51,257 nucleotides of DNA, taken from NCBI GenBank assembly GCA_041661865.1, contig JBAZTO010000028.1, forward strand, positions 1-51,257. The letters run 5' to 3'. Source of the DNA: JBAZTO01 sp041661865 (GTDB lineage: Bacteria; Planctomycetota; Phycisphaerae; SM23-33). Below are positions 9,436 through 17,622 of the stretch, one piece after another. Every line of letters begins with the position of its first letter. The stretch's first letter is position 1. The position numbers and the translations under genes are program-made. The notes under the pieces were generated by a model. It did not search any database. It was not told the DNA's origin and saw only the letters and a list, made by a program, of their open reading frames with translations.

Positions 9436-10506
9436 TCAAACGTTGAAACGGAAATTGATGATGTCGCCGTCCTGGACCGGGTAGTTCTTGCCCTCCAGGC
9501 GGATTTTTCCGGCGGCGCGGGCGGCCTTCATGTCGCCCGTCGCGTGCAGGTCGTCATAGTGGACCGTCTCGGCGCGAATGAAGCCCCGCGCGATATCGCT
9601 GTGGATGGCGCCGGCCGCGGTGACCGCGTCGGTGCCGGCCGGGATCGTCCAGGCGCGGCACTCGTCCTCGCCGGCGGTCAGGAAGCTGATGAGGTTGAGC
9701 TTGGAATAGCAGGCCCGCACCATGCGGTCGGAGGCCGAGGCGGGCAGGCCCAGGTCGGCCAGGAATTCCGATCGCTCCGCCTCGGGCAGCAGCGACAGTT
9801 CCGACTCGATCTTGGCCGAAAGCTGAATGCATTCCACGCCCGACAGTTCCGCCGGCCCGCCCGTCGCGGCAGCCTGCTCGTCGCAGTTGATCGCCACCAG
9901 TTGCGGCTTGATCGACAGGAAGGCGAAGCTTCGCAGCAGCTTGGCCTCGGCCTCGGAGGAAACCACCCCGCCAATGGGCTTCTCGTTCTCCAGGGCCTCC
10001 TTGAGGCGGTTCATCAGGTCCATTTCCCGCAGCAGTTCATCACGCTTGCCGCCGGGCTTCTTGATGCCGGCATTGAGCTTTTCGATGCGGCTGAGAACCT
10101 GCTCCAGGTCGGCAAAGAGCATCTCGGCCTGGAGTTCCTGGAGGTCGGCCAGCGGGTCGATGCGGCCACGATAGGGCGCGACGACCTCGTTGGCGAAGGT
10201 CCGCAGGACAAACACCAGCATGTCGCTTTGCCGCATCGCCGGCCAGAGGGCCTTGGCCCGCGTCCGCCCGGCCTCGTCGGACAGGTCCATGCCGGGCAGG
10301 TCCAGCAGTTCAAGCTCGGCATGGGTGACTTTCTTGGGCTTGTAGTGCTCGGCGAGCCACTCGACGCGCGGGTCGGGCACCTTCACCACGGCCAGGTGCG
10401 GCTGGTCGGGGCGATCCAGATGCACGGCCGAGCCGCCAGCCTGGGCCACCGCGGCAAAAAGGCTGGACTTCCCGCTTTGAATCGGACCCACAAGTGCAAC
10501 CCGCAT
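9436..10506 (-). CDS. ychF: YchF/Obg-family P-loop NTPase (DUF933 type)
   Basis: 356 residues. The G domain has a P-loop GPIQSGKSS near the N-terminus, a Walker B-side DLPGMD, and NCDE in place of the canonical NKxD; this NxxE form is what makes YchF prefer ATP. The last ~85 residues are a clear YchF C-terminal TGS domain (RAWTIPAGTD, GFIRAETV, GDIINFRFNV). YchF binds ribosomes and responds to stress. The P-loop and switch regions differ from the standard YchF sequence (GFPNVGKST), so this may be a paralogue rather than the universal YchF. The start is supported by GAGGT upstream of the ATG. Being buried in an envelope operon is unusual for ychF. Confidence 0.85.
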   Translation of the reverse strand: MRVALVGPIQSGKSSLFAAVAQAGGSAVHLDRPDQPHLAVVKVPDPRVEWLAEHYKPKKVTHAELELLDLPGMDLSDEAGRTRAKALWPAMRQSDMLVFVLRTFANEVVAPYRGRIDPLADLQELQAEMLFADLEQVLSRIEKLNAGIKKPGGKRDELLREMDLMNRLKEALENEKPIGGVVSSEAEAKLLRSFAFLSIKPQLVAINCDEQAAATGGPAELSGVECIQLSAKIESELSLLPEAERSEFLADLGLPASASDRMVRACYSKLNLISFLTAGEDECRAWTIPAGTDAVTAAGAIHSDIARGFIRAETVHYDDLHATGDMKAARAAGKIRLEGKNYPVQDGDIINFRFNV

Positions 10507-10632
10507 ATCGTTACCTCATTCATCCACTGTGAAATTCAAGTCTCGCGGCCATTCGCAGCCAACACTCACGACCGCCCGGGTGCGGCGCATCGGGTATCTT
10601 GGCTTGCCGGGGCCCCATTTCCAAGGACTTTC

Positions 10633-12876
10633 TCAGCCGCGGGGGGCGGCTTTCTCCGCCAGCAGTTGCCGGAGTTGCTCGGTCTGCACCCGTGCGGTGG
10701 CAATGGCGGGTGGGTCCGGGCGGACCCCGCCCCAGCGGGCCCGGTAGTACAGGGCGGTCAGTTCCATGAGCATCCGGGCGGGCAGGTTGAGTTTTTTGCT
10801 TGCCTCGGCCGCCAGCTCGCGAACCGTCTGATCGTCGCGCGCGGGCAGCCCGTGGGCCGCAAGGACGGCAAGCAACTGGGAAACGAAGGTCAACTCTCCC
10901 CACGGCTGGGCCGCCAGAAGCGCCTGCTCCGCGCGCCGCTGCAACGCGCGCCGCCTCCAACGCAGGATCAGAAGGAATTCCACAACCACCGCCACCGAGC
11001 CGATCAGGATGGACAATTGCACCATCGCCGTATCGACCACCCCGCGCACCAGCAGGTTGATCACGCCTTCGCGGGCGGCGTGCATCGACTTCTCCATGGC
11101 CCGGGCGAATAGAACAACCTGCTCCGCCACCTGCTCGCCCAGCTCCCGCTGCACGGTAGCGTTGTAGCCGACGACCCTGTTGTACCAGTAGAACTGGACG
11201 CGGCCCCAGAAGTCCTCGATGCCCGCGAGAACCCCTTCCCGCCTGGGCACCCAGCGATTGCCCGAGGTGGCGTCAAAGGTGACCCATCCGCTCGAAGGCG
11301 TGAAGACCTCCGTCCAAGCGTGGGCGTCGTGCTCGCGGACGATGTAATACCCGCCCTTCGTGTCGAACTCGTCGGCGAGAAAACCCGTCACCAGCCGCGC
11401 CCGCACGTCCAGCAGGCGGCACATGACGGTCATGGCCGAGGCAAAGTACTCGCAGTTGCCCCGCCTCATGTGGAGGAGAAAATCCTCCACTCCATCCCGG
11501 CCGGCCTGCGCGGAAGTCAGGTCCAGCGTGTAGGCATACTCTGACCGCAACTTCTGGGCGATGCGTTGGGCAATGGCCAGGTCCGCCTCGTCGCGATTGG
11601 ACGGCTGGGTCGTCTCGACGTTGGGCAAATCCTTGCACCATTGGAGGGCCAGGGCGCGGACTTCCGGCAGCGGATCGACCGTCTTGTTGGGATCTCCTGA
11701 TCTGTTGTTCTGGAAAGCGTTAAGGTAGTCCTGCTGGGCTTGATTCAGAGGCCCCGGGAGGCTGTAGGCCGTGTAGTGAACCGGGCGGTTGGGAAGGACC
11801 GACGAGGACAGCCGCCCCTGGAGGCGCGAGTCGATGTAGCCCAGCCCATCGGGGGATTCCAATCGCACCAGCAGACTGACGGCAAAGACCTGCGGCAGCA
11901 ACTTAGGGTCTAAGGTAACTTCCTGAACCATGGCGCCGGCGAGGATCTCGTCATTGAGATCGGTTGAGACCATGAACGCCCCTCCCGAGAGGTCCACCCA
12001 GGACGATTGCCGGTAGCCCTCGAATGTCTTGCCTCGCAAATAGAGGGGGCCGAAGAAGCCGCCGTGTCCCTCTTTACGAACAGTCATTCGCATCACCGTC
12101 TGGGCGGACAGGTATATCTGCTTGGGCTGGCCTAACTTGACCTCCCCCACGTAGCCGCTGCCGGCCGATCTGGCCGAGCCCATGAAGCCCCTGCCGGGAG
12201 ACATCTCAACCCGCGGGGCCAGGACAAACACTATCGCCCCCAATGCGAACATCGCCGCCAGCGACACTGCCAGGCGCCGCGCCAGCGCCTTGCCGGGCCA
12301 GTCACGGATGACGTTCCAGGCGATCCGCTGGGCAGGAATGGGCAACGTGTCGCTGGCCAGTCGCGCTTCGGCCGAGGCATCCAGGCCTCGCTTCAAGGTC
12401 AGGACCATCGCGCAGTACGCCGCCAGCGTCAGATGCGCGACGAACAGGGCCGCGAACCATAACGCCTGCGAGAACAGCGCCGCTGCCACAACCGTCAGGA
12501 CGCTCAGGACCAGTAGCTGCACGTAGTCGCGGTTGCTCTTGTGCTCGAAGAGCTTGCAGGCCTGGATGAGGATTATGTAGTGCCCCAGGGCCGCGGGCAG
12601 GGAGAAAGAGGCGTCCCACAGCTCCACCGCCAGGACCACCGTCGAGAGGAGCACGCCGATATTGACAAAAACCCGACGGACGAAGATTTCCGAGGCCCGC
12701 TGGACCGCCACCAGGTTGATGACCACCGCGAAGCTGATGGCCAGGAGGTAGAACACGTTCCCCTCCGCCAGGCTGAGCATGATGCCCGAAATCCAGATCG
12801 TCAGCAGCAGCGGCCGCTCCAGGCGGCGCCGGGCCTTGAGGGCGATCTCCACATCGCTGAAGGGGGCGGTGGGCAT
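10633..12876 (-). CDS. TgpA-like transmembrane transglutaminase
   Basis: 747 residues: a block of membrane spans in the first ~130 residues plus one near 200-230, a periplasmic transglutaminase-like domain with the Cys-His-Asp triad visible as RRGNCEYFASAM (Cys ~473), HDAHAWTEVF (His ~518) and TFDATSG (Asp ~533), then a further span near 640 and a cytoplasmic C-terminal DUF4129-like tail. Members of this family sit in operons with MoxR and DUF58 proteins, exactly as here. The start codon overlaps the DUF58 stop as TGATG, implying translational coupling, so the longer reading (69 extra low-complexity residues) is rejected. Substrate is unknown. Confidence 0.9.
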   Translation of the reverse strand: MPTAPFSDVEIALKARRRLERPLLLTIWISGIMLSLAEGNVFYLLAISFAVVINLVAVQRASEIFVRRVFVNIGVLLSTVVLAVELWDASFSLPAALGHYIILIQACKLFEHKSNRDYVQLLVLSVLTVVAAALFSQALWFAALFVAHLTLAAYCAMVLTLKRGLDASAEARLASDTLPIPAQRIAWNVIRDWPGKALARRLAVSLAAMFALGAIVFVLAPRVEMSPGRGFMGSARSAGSGYVGEVKLGQPKQIYLSAQTVMRMTVRKEGHGGFFGPLYLRGKTFEGYRQSSWVDLSGGAFMVSTDLNDEILAGAMVQEVTLDPKLLPQVFAVSLLVRLESPDGLGYIDSRLQGRLSSSVLPNRPVHYTAYSLPGPLNQAQQDYLNAFQNNRSGDPNKTVDPLPEVRALALQWCKDLPNVETTQPSNRDEADLAIAQRIAQKLRSEYAYTLDLTSAQAGRDGVEDFLLHMRRGNCEYFASAMTVMCRLLDVRARLVTGFLADEFDTKGGYYIVREHDAHAWTEVFTPSSGWVTFDATSGNRWVPRREGVLAGIEDFWGRVQFYWYNRVVGYNATVQRELGEQVAEQVVLFARAMEKSMHAAREGVINLLVRGVVDTAMVQLSILIGSVAVVVEFLLILRWRRRALQRRAEQALLAAQPWGELTFVSQLLAVLAAHGLPARDDQTVRELAAEASKKLNLPARMLMELTALYYRARWGGVRPDPPAIATARVQTEQLRQLLAEKAAPRG

Positions 12877-14045
12877 CAGCGAACCTCCCCCGCCGCCAGC
12901 GGATCGTCCTCGAAGTAGAACGGAAGTTCCCGGTCGCCCACGACGGTGAGGCTGCGGCAGTGGGCGCGGATCGGCCGCAACGCAACCGGATCCACCCGCG
13001 CGCCATCGGTCGCGATCAGCAGCACCTGCGCGTCCCGCAGACTGCCGTGGCGCAGGGCGGCCACGGTGTGCTCCAGGCGGCACTGGGTGTTGATGTCGAT
13101 GGTCGCCAGGGCGCCGAGCAGTTCATGCATTTGCCCCTTCCCGGCGATTGGGGGAATCGTCACCGGGCCATGACTGCAGCCCAGGGCCAGGCCCACCTTG
13201 TAGCCGCGGGCCAGCGTGTGCTCGATGGCCGTGCCGGCAAAACGTATCAGCCGCTCCCGCCTGGTCTGGGCGATCTCCGAGAGGTCGTCCAGAGCGGTGT
13301 CCAGGATGACCCACAGAATCTCCGGCAGGGGCTGGCACATCTCGCGGATCACCGGGGCCTGGCGGTTGGCCGATCGCCGCCAGTGAATCCACCGCGGGTT
13401 GTCGTTGCTGCGGTAATCGCGCAGGCCGAAGAATTCGTCCTGCCCGCCGGTGGCCTGGCTGGGCGCGGCGCTGGAGGACTCCACCGCGCCGCAGATCAGG
13501 ATGCGCCTCTTGAGCTGCCCCTTGGCCGGCCAGACGACCAGCGTTGCGGGGGCCTGGATCAGCCGCCGGGCTGCGATAAGCCCGAAGGGGAAACAGGTCT
13601 CAACCTCCACGCCGTCCAGCTCGATGCGGCCTCGCTCGCGGGCCACGAACCGGGCGCCCGAACGGAAGAACGAGCCGGGTGGCAGGTGCACGCAATATCC
13701 GCGGACGCTCTGGATGCTCCGGCTGGCACGCTCGTTCATCGACAGGCCCAGGCACGAGCCGCGTCGCCGGGAATTGCGGAGGTAGTAACCCAGGTGGATG
13801 GTCTGGTTCTGCCAGGCCTGCTCGGGCACGTCGCGCTTGAGTTCCACGCCGGCAATCATCCGTCGAGCCATGGCCATCGAGAGGCTCATCGCTCCCACCA
13901 TGACGCCGAAAAGAACGAAAAGCATCGCCGCCTGACTGCGCCAGGCCGAGTAGCACACGATGGCCCCCACGACCAGGAACAGCCAGCCGGCCACCGTCGG
14001 GGCCAGCCGGACGCGGGGGGCGGAAGATGGTCGGCCGATGCCCAT
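12876..14045 (-). CDS. DUF58 domain protein
   Basis: 389 residues. Two membrane spans occur near the N-terminus (about residues 16-60), followed by a soluble domain. The DUF58 signature appears as EFFGLRDYRSNDNPRWIHW, followed by a von Willebrand A-like fold. These proteins act with MoxR ATPases, probably as MIDAS-type partners. The ATG at 14045 is chosen because it places the gene 22 bp after moxR and the earlier alternative adds only Arg/Ser-rich sequence. Its stop overlaps the transglutaminase start. Confidence 0.9.
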   Translation of the reverse strand: MGIGRPSSAPRVRLAPTVAGWLFLVVGAIVCYSAWRSQAAMLFVLFGVMVGAMSLSMAMARRMIAGVELKRDVPEQAWQNQTIHLGYYLRNSRRRGSCLGLSMNERASRSIQSVRGYCVHLPPGSFFRSGARFVARERGRIELDGVEVETCFPFGLIAARRLIQAPATLVVWPAKGQLKRRILICGAVESSSAAPSQATGGQDEFFGLRDYRSNDNPRWIHWRRSANRQAPVIREMCQPLPEILWVILDTALDDLSEIAQTRRERLIRFAGTAIEHTLARGYKVGLALGCSHGPVTIPPIAGKGQMHELLGALATIDINTQCRLEHTVAALRHGSLRDAQVLLIATDGARVDPVALRPIRAHCRSLTVVGDRELPFYFEDDPLAAGEVR

Positions 14046-14067
14046 CAGAAACCTCGCCTTGAGACTC

Positions 14068-15003
14068 TTACTGCGGCACGGGGACAGTCTTGAGGATCTG
14101 CCGGAAAATCGCCTCCGCCGCGGCAGCCGAGCCGCCATGCGTCAGCGCCTTGGTCAGCAAGCGGTGCGCGCAGACGGACACGGCCAGGTCCTTGACGTCG
14201 TCGGGCACCACGAATTCCCGCCCGTCGAGCAGGGCGGCGGCCTTGGCCGCCTGGGTCAGCGCCAGCGCCCCGCGCGGCGAGAGGCCGACGGTCAAGTCCT
14301 CGTTTCGCCGCGTCGCCTCGGCAATGGCCAGGATGTAGTCCAGGATGGCCGGGTCGATCCGCACCCCCAGCACGCGATCCTGTATCTCCACCAGCTCCGC
14401 CGCCGTCATCACCGGCTTGAGGTGCGTCAGCCGCGTCCGGGCCGGCTGGGTGGTGAGGATTTCACGCTCGACCTCCTTGGTCGGATACCCGACGGCCAGG
14501 CGAAGCATGAAGCGGTCGAGCTGGTTTTCGGGCAGGAAGTAGGTGCCCTCGAACTCGTAGGGGTTCTGCGTGGCCATCACCATGAACGGCGGCCCCAGGG
14601 TGTAAGTCTTGCCGTCGGCGGTGACCTGCGATTCGCTCATCGCCTCCAGCATGGCGCTCTGGGTCCGCGGCGTGGTGCGGTTGATCTCGTCCACCAGCAC
14701 GATCTGCGCGAAAATGGGGCCGGGCTTGAAGTTGAACTCCCCGCGCGTCGAGTCGTAGACGCTGACACCCAGGATATCGCTGGGCAGCAGGTCGGGGGTC
14801 AGTTGGATGCGGCTGAAGATGCAGTCCACGCTGCGGGCCAGGGCGCGGGCCAGGATGGTCTTGCCCACTCCCGGCACGTCCTCCAGCAGCACGTGCCCCT
14901 TGGCCAGCAGCGCCACCAGCACGCGGCGGACCACTTCCTCTTTGCCCAGCAGGACCGACTGAATGTTCTGACGCAACTCGGCTAGCTTTTCGGCATGGCC
15001 CAT
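14068..15003 (-). CDS. MoxR family AAA+ ATPase
   Basis: 311 residues with Walker A GVGKT (about 45-49), Walker B VLVDEINR and the MoxR hallmarks ATQNPYEFEGTY and ENQLDRF. MoxR ATPases act as chaperones that mature or activate partner proteins carrying VWA domains. It is the first gene of the seven-gene minus-strand unit and is directly followed by DUF58 and transglutaminase genes, the conserved partners. The ATG at 15003 is chosen since upstream sequence is low-complexity and overlaps the divergent ribE promoter region. Confidence 0.95.
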   Translation of the reverse strand: MGHAEKLAELRQNIQSVLLGKEEVVRRVLVALLAKGHVLLEDVPGVGKTILARALARSVDCIFSRIQLTPDLLPSDILGVSVYDSTRGEFNFKPGPIFAQIVLVDEINRTTPRTQSAMLEAMSESQVTADGKTYTLGPPFMVMATQNPYEFEGTYFLPENQLDRFMLRLAVGYPTKEVEREILTTQPARTRLTHLKPVMTAAELVEIQDRVLGVRIDPAILDYILAIAEATRRNEDLTVGLSPRGALALTQAAKAAALLDGREFVVPDDVKDLAVSVCAHRLLTKALTHGGSAAAAEAIFRQILKTVPVPQ

Positions 15004-15149
15004 GTCTTCACATCTCGTTCCTGAGTTAGTGGAATCATTATATCGTGGCCGCAGAGGCAACAGAACCGCGCGCCGCCCCGAATCAAAGTCTCCTGCAGGC
15101 GTTACAGCACCTTCGGAAATCCCGCACCGGCTGCGACGCAGAATGTTTA

Positions 15150-15179
15150 TTGGCGCAAGGCCCGTCCATCGCCTAGCAT
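15150..15179 (+). promoter_or_regulatory. possible ribE promoter, very short leader
   Basis: TTGGCG (15150-15155) and TAGCAT (15174-15179) are spaced by 18 bp and end only 10 bases before the ribE ATG. No Shine-Dalgarno is visible, so the mRNA may be leaderless or nearly so. I see no FMN riboswitch in the divergent moxR-ribE spacer (15004-15189). Confidence 0.3.
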
Positions 15180-15189
15180 GGCAGTATAA

Positions 15190-15843
15190 ATGTTCACCGG
15201 CATCGTGCAACATATTGGTTCGATTCGCACTGTCCGCGACACCCCCGCCGGCCGAGCCTTGCTGATCGATCTGGGCCGGTGCGCCGAGGGATTGGCCGTG
15301 GGCGACAGCGTCGCGGTCAACGGCGTCTGCCTGACCGCCGCGGAGCTGGCCGGCCAGGCCGCCTGGTTCGACGCGGTGGCCCAGACCCTCGCGATGACCA
15401 CGCTGGGGCAGCTTCGCAGCGGCGCGAAGGTCAATCTCGAACGCGCCGCCCGGCTGGGGCAGGAAGTCGGCGGACACCTGGTGCAAGGCCACATCGACGG
15501 CATCGCCCGCGTGCGGTCTGTCCGTCGCGGCTCCGAGCACGTCATCGACTTCGCCGCCGAGCCAGCCTTGACCGGCATGATGGTCCCCCAGGGCTCGATC
15601 GCCATCGACGGGGTCTCGCTGACGCTGGCGACGGCTGCCGAGGGCCGCTTTTCGGTCGCCCTGATCCCCACCACCCTGGGCGCCACGACGCTGGCCGACC
15701 TCCAGAGCGGCTCGGCCGTCAACATCGAAACCGACCTCATCGGCAAGTACGTGCTCAAGTACCTGCGGGGCCTGGGAGAAAGTGCGCAGGCCGCCGCCCC
15801 GGGGCTAACACTCCAAAAGCTTAAGGACGCAGGTTTTGCGTGA
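15190..15843 (+). CDS. ribE: riboflavin synthase, alpha chain
   Basis: Converts two molecules of 6,7-dimethyl-8-ribityllumazine into riboflavin plus the pyrimidine precursor; cytoplasmic trimer. The 217 residues comprise two tandem lumazine-binding barrels, each with its own signature: MFTGIV at the N-terminus with NGVCLT (40s), and GHLVQGHIDG with DGVSLT in the second half. The MFTGIV start fixes the ATG at 15190. pdxA follows 10 bp downstream, so the two cofactor genes are probably co-transcribed. No other rib gene is in the window. Confidence 0.96.
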   Translation: MFTGIVQHIGSIRTVRDTPAGRALLIDLGRCAEGLAVGDSVAVNGVCLTAAELAGQAAWFDAVAQTLAMTTLGQLRSGAKVNLERAARLGQEVGGHLVQGHIDGIARVRSVRRGSEHVIDFAAEPALTGMMVPQGSIAIDGVSLTLATAAEGRFSVALIPTTLGATTLADLQSGSAVNIETDLIGKYVLKYLRGLGESAQAAAPGLTLQKLKDAGFA

Positions 15844-15853
15844 TTAGCCCCCG

Positions 15854-16882
15854 ATGGACGACAAACCCCGCAAACCGGTGATCGGCATCACGATGGGCGA
15901 CCCCTGCGGCGTCGGGGCCGAGATCATCGTCAAGGCGATGGCCCGCGACGACCTCCGCGCCCGCGCCAACTTCGTCGTCTTCGGCTTTACCGAGCAACTG
16001 GCCTACGTCGCCGACTCGCTGGAGCTGGACCTCCCCTTCCGCCGCGAACACCACGAAGACCTCCGCCCCTTCCCCGACGACGCGCTGGTGCTGCTGGACT
16101 ACGACGAGCTGGCCCAGCCCATCGCCATGCCGCGAGGCCCCAGCAAGACCGGCGGCAAGGCCTCCATGAGCTTCTGCGAGGACGCCATCGTCGCGGCCAA
16201 GGCCGGGCTCATCGACGCCATCGTCACAGCCCCGATTTCCAAGACCTCCTGGCAGTTGGCCGGCTACAAGAAGTACCCCGGCCACACCGAACTGCTGGCC
16301 GACAAGTGCAAGGTCAAGCATGTGGCCATGATGTTCGTCGCCCCGCAACTGAAGGTCATCCTGGCCACCATCCACCAGGGTCTCTTCGACATCCGCAACA
16401 ATTTCACCATCGGCTGCGTCTTCAACCCCATCGACCTGGCCGACCAGGCGCTGCGGCTGTGGTTCGGCATCGAGACGCCGCGCATCGCGGTGGCGGGCCT
16501 GAACCCCCACGCCGGCGAGGACGGGCAATTCGGCGACGAGGAGCAGCGCGTCATCGTCCCGGCCATCCTGATGGCCAGCGAGACGGGCATCAACGTCACC
16601 GGGCCCTACCCGGCCGACACCGTCTTCAACAAGGCCCTGGAAGGCAAGTTCGACTGCGTGGTGGCCATGTACCACGACCAGGGACTTATCCCCATCAAGC
16701 TGCTGGCCTGGCGCGACGCGGTGAACCTGACCCTCGGCCTGCCCATCATCCGCACCAGCCCCGACCACGGCACGGCCTTCGACATCGCCGGCAAGAACAA
16801 GGCCGACCCCTCCAGCATGATCGCCGCGATCAACCTGGCCATCGACCTGGCGATCAAACGCCTGGAGGGGCGCAAGAGATAG
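15854..16882 (+). CDS. pdxA: 4-hydroxythreonine-4-phosphate dehydrogenase
   Basis: 342 residues, the usual length for PdxA. It oxidises 4-phosphohydroxy-L-threonine with NAD(P)+ in the DXP-dependent pyridoxal phosphate pathway. Characteristic segments: GITMGDPCGVGAE at the N-terminus, GHTELLA, LNPHAGEDGQFG, YHDQGLIPIK and RTSPDHGTAFDIAG; the histidines in these bind the divalent metal. It follows ribE by 10 bp. The PdxA2 paralogue family (erythronate/threonate catabolism) is hard to exclude from sequence, but the pairing with a flavin gene favours vitamin B6 synthesis. Confidence 0.92.
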   Translation: MDDKPRKPVIGITMGDPCGVGAEIIVKAMARDDLRARANFVVFGFTEQLAYVADSLELDLPFRREHHEDLRPFPDDALVLLDYDELAQPIAMPRGPSKTGGKASMSFCEDAIVAAKAGLIDAIVTAPISKTSWQLAGYKKYPGHTELLADKCKVKHVAMMFVAPQLKVILATIHQGLFDIRNNFTIGCVFNPIDLADQALRLWFGIETPRIAVAGLNPHAGEDGQFGDEEQRVIVPAILMASETGINVTGPYPADTVFNKALEGKFDCVVAMYHDQGLIPIKLLAWRDAVNLTLGLPIIRTSPDHGTAFDIAGKNKADPSSMIAAINLAIDLAIKRLEGRKR

Positions 16883-16903
16883 CGGGGCGATCCCGGCCGA
16901 TTG

Positions 16904-16943
16904 AGTCAATGATCTTGACTTGTGCGTCAATGTCCCATAGGAT
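16904..16943 (+). promoter_or_regulatory. toxin-antitoxin promoter with overlapping operator
   Basis: A good sigma-70-like promoter is visible: TTGACT (16915-16920), 17 bp, TAGGAT (16938-16943), just upstream of the toxin ATG at 16950. The -35 is one arm of a perfect inverted repeat, AGTCAA (16904-16909) and TTGACT, spaced by 5 bp, and a further TTGAC/GTCAA pair spans 16915-16930. This is where the Xre-type antitoxin would be expected to bind and autorepress. Confidence 0.6.
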
Positions 16944-16949
16944 AACAAC

Positions 16950-17198
16950 ATGCAGGTGACCCTGACACGGCAGGCGGCCCGCAATCTGGAAGGGCTGCCG
17001 CTGGTCATTCATGCTCGAATGCTGGTTCTGCTGGAACGCCTGGCAAGATGGCCGGCAGTGAGCGGCGTCAAACCTCTGACGGGTTCTCTGGCTGGGCACT
17101 ATCGCCTCCGCACGGGCGATTACCGGCTGCAATTTCGTGTCGAAAGCAGGTCTATCGTGGTTGAGAACATCGGCCATCGTGACCATTTCTATGACTGA
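16950..17198 (+). CDS. RelE/ParE family toxin
   Basis: 82 residues, the standard size of a RelE-type mRNA interferase. The core LAGHYRLRTGDYRLQFRVE followed by VENIGHRDHFYD is typical of the family, in which the toxin cleaves mRNA at the ribosome. The AGGA of the -10 region also lies a suitable distance ahead of the ATG. The gene precedes its antitoxin by 9 bp, the reverse of the commonest order but as in HigBA-type loci. The module sits between pdxA and the thiF-like gene and is likely a mobile addition. Confidence 0.88.
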   Translation: MQVTLTRQAARNLEGLPLVIHARMLVLLERLARWPAVSGVKPLTGSLAGHYRLRTGDYRLQFRVESRSIVVENIGHRDHFYD

Positions 17199-17207
17199 AG
17201 GTGCACT

Positions 17208-17615
17208 ATGAGTATCAAGATCGTGGAATTGTCGGGCCAGCGCTGGGCGATCATGTCCGAGAAGGAGTACAAGCGGCTGGCGGCTCGGGCCGGAGAGGCA
17301 GGCCCCTGGCCGGAGCTTCCCAAGGCCGGCGCCAAGGGCGAGTATCCGGCGGTGGAATACGCCCGAGCTTCGCTGGCACGAAAGATCATCAAGTCGCGTC
17401 GCGCGGCGGGGCTGTCCCAGGCTGACTTGGCCCGTCGCGCCGGCATTCGTCCCGAGACACTCAATCGCCTCGAGAAGGGCAAGACAACCCCGGACGTGGC
17501 GACAATCGCCAAGATAGAGCGTGCCTTGGAGAAGTCGGAGGAGACCGCCGATGCCGGCGGCGGCGTGCCCAGGAATACCGGCTGGCGTTCCGTGCATCGG
17601 GCAGCGGCCAAGTGA
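17208..17615 (+). CDS. Xre-family HTH antitoxin
   Basis: 135 residues. The C-terminal half has a clear helix-turn-helix: KSRRAAGLSQADLARRAG then RPETLNRLEKGKTTPDVATI. The N-terminal half (IVELSGQRWAIMSEKEYKRL) probably folds against the toxin. GAAGGTG precedes the ATG at 17208 by 4 bases. Expected to neutralise the RelE-like toxin and repress the promoter at 16904-16943. Which half binds the toxin is inference. Confidence 0.85.
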   Translation: MSIKIVELSGQRWAIMSEKEYKRLAARAGEAGPWPELPKAGAKGEYPAVEYARASLARKIIKSRRAAGLSQADLARRAGIRPETLNRLEKGKTTPDVATIAKIERALEKSEETADAGGGVPRNTGWRSVHRAAAK

Positions 17616-17622
17616 TAATCGA

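Noticed and set aside
15004..15189. FMN riboswitch ahead of ribE
   Set aside because: No conserved RFN-element segments; the promoter-like boxes lie too close to the ATG to leave room for one.
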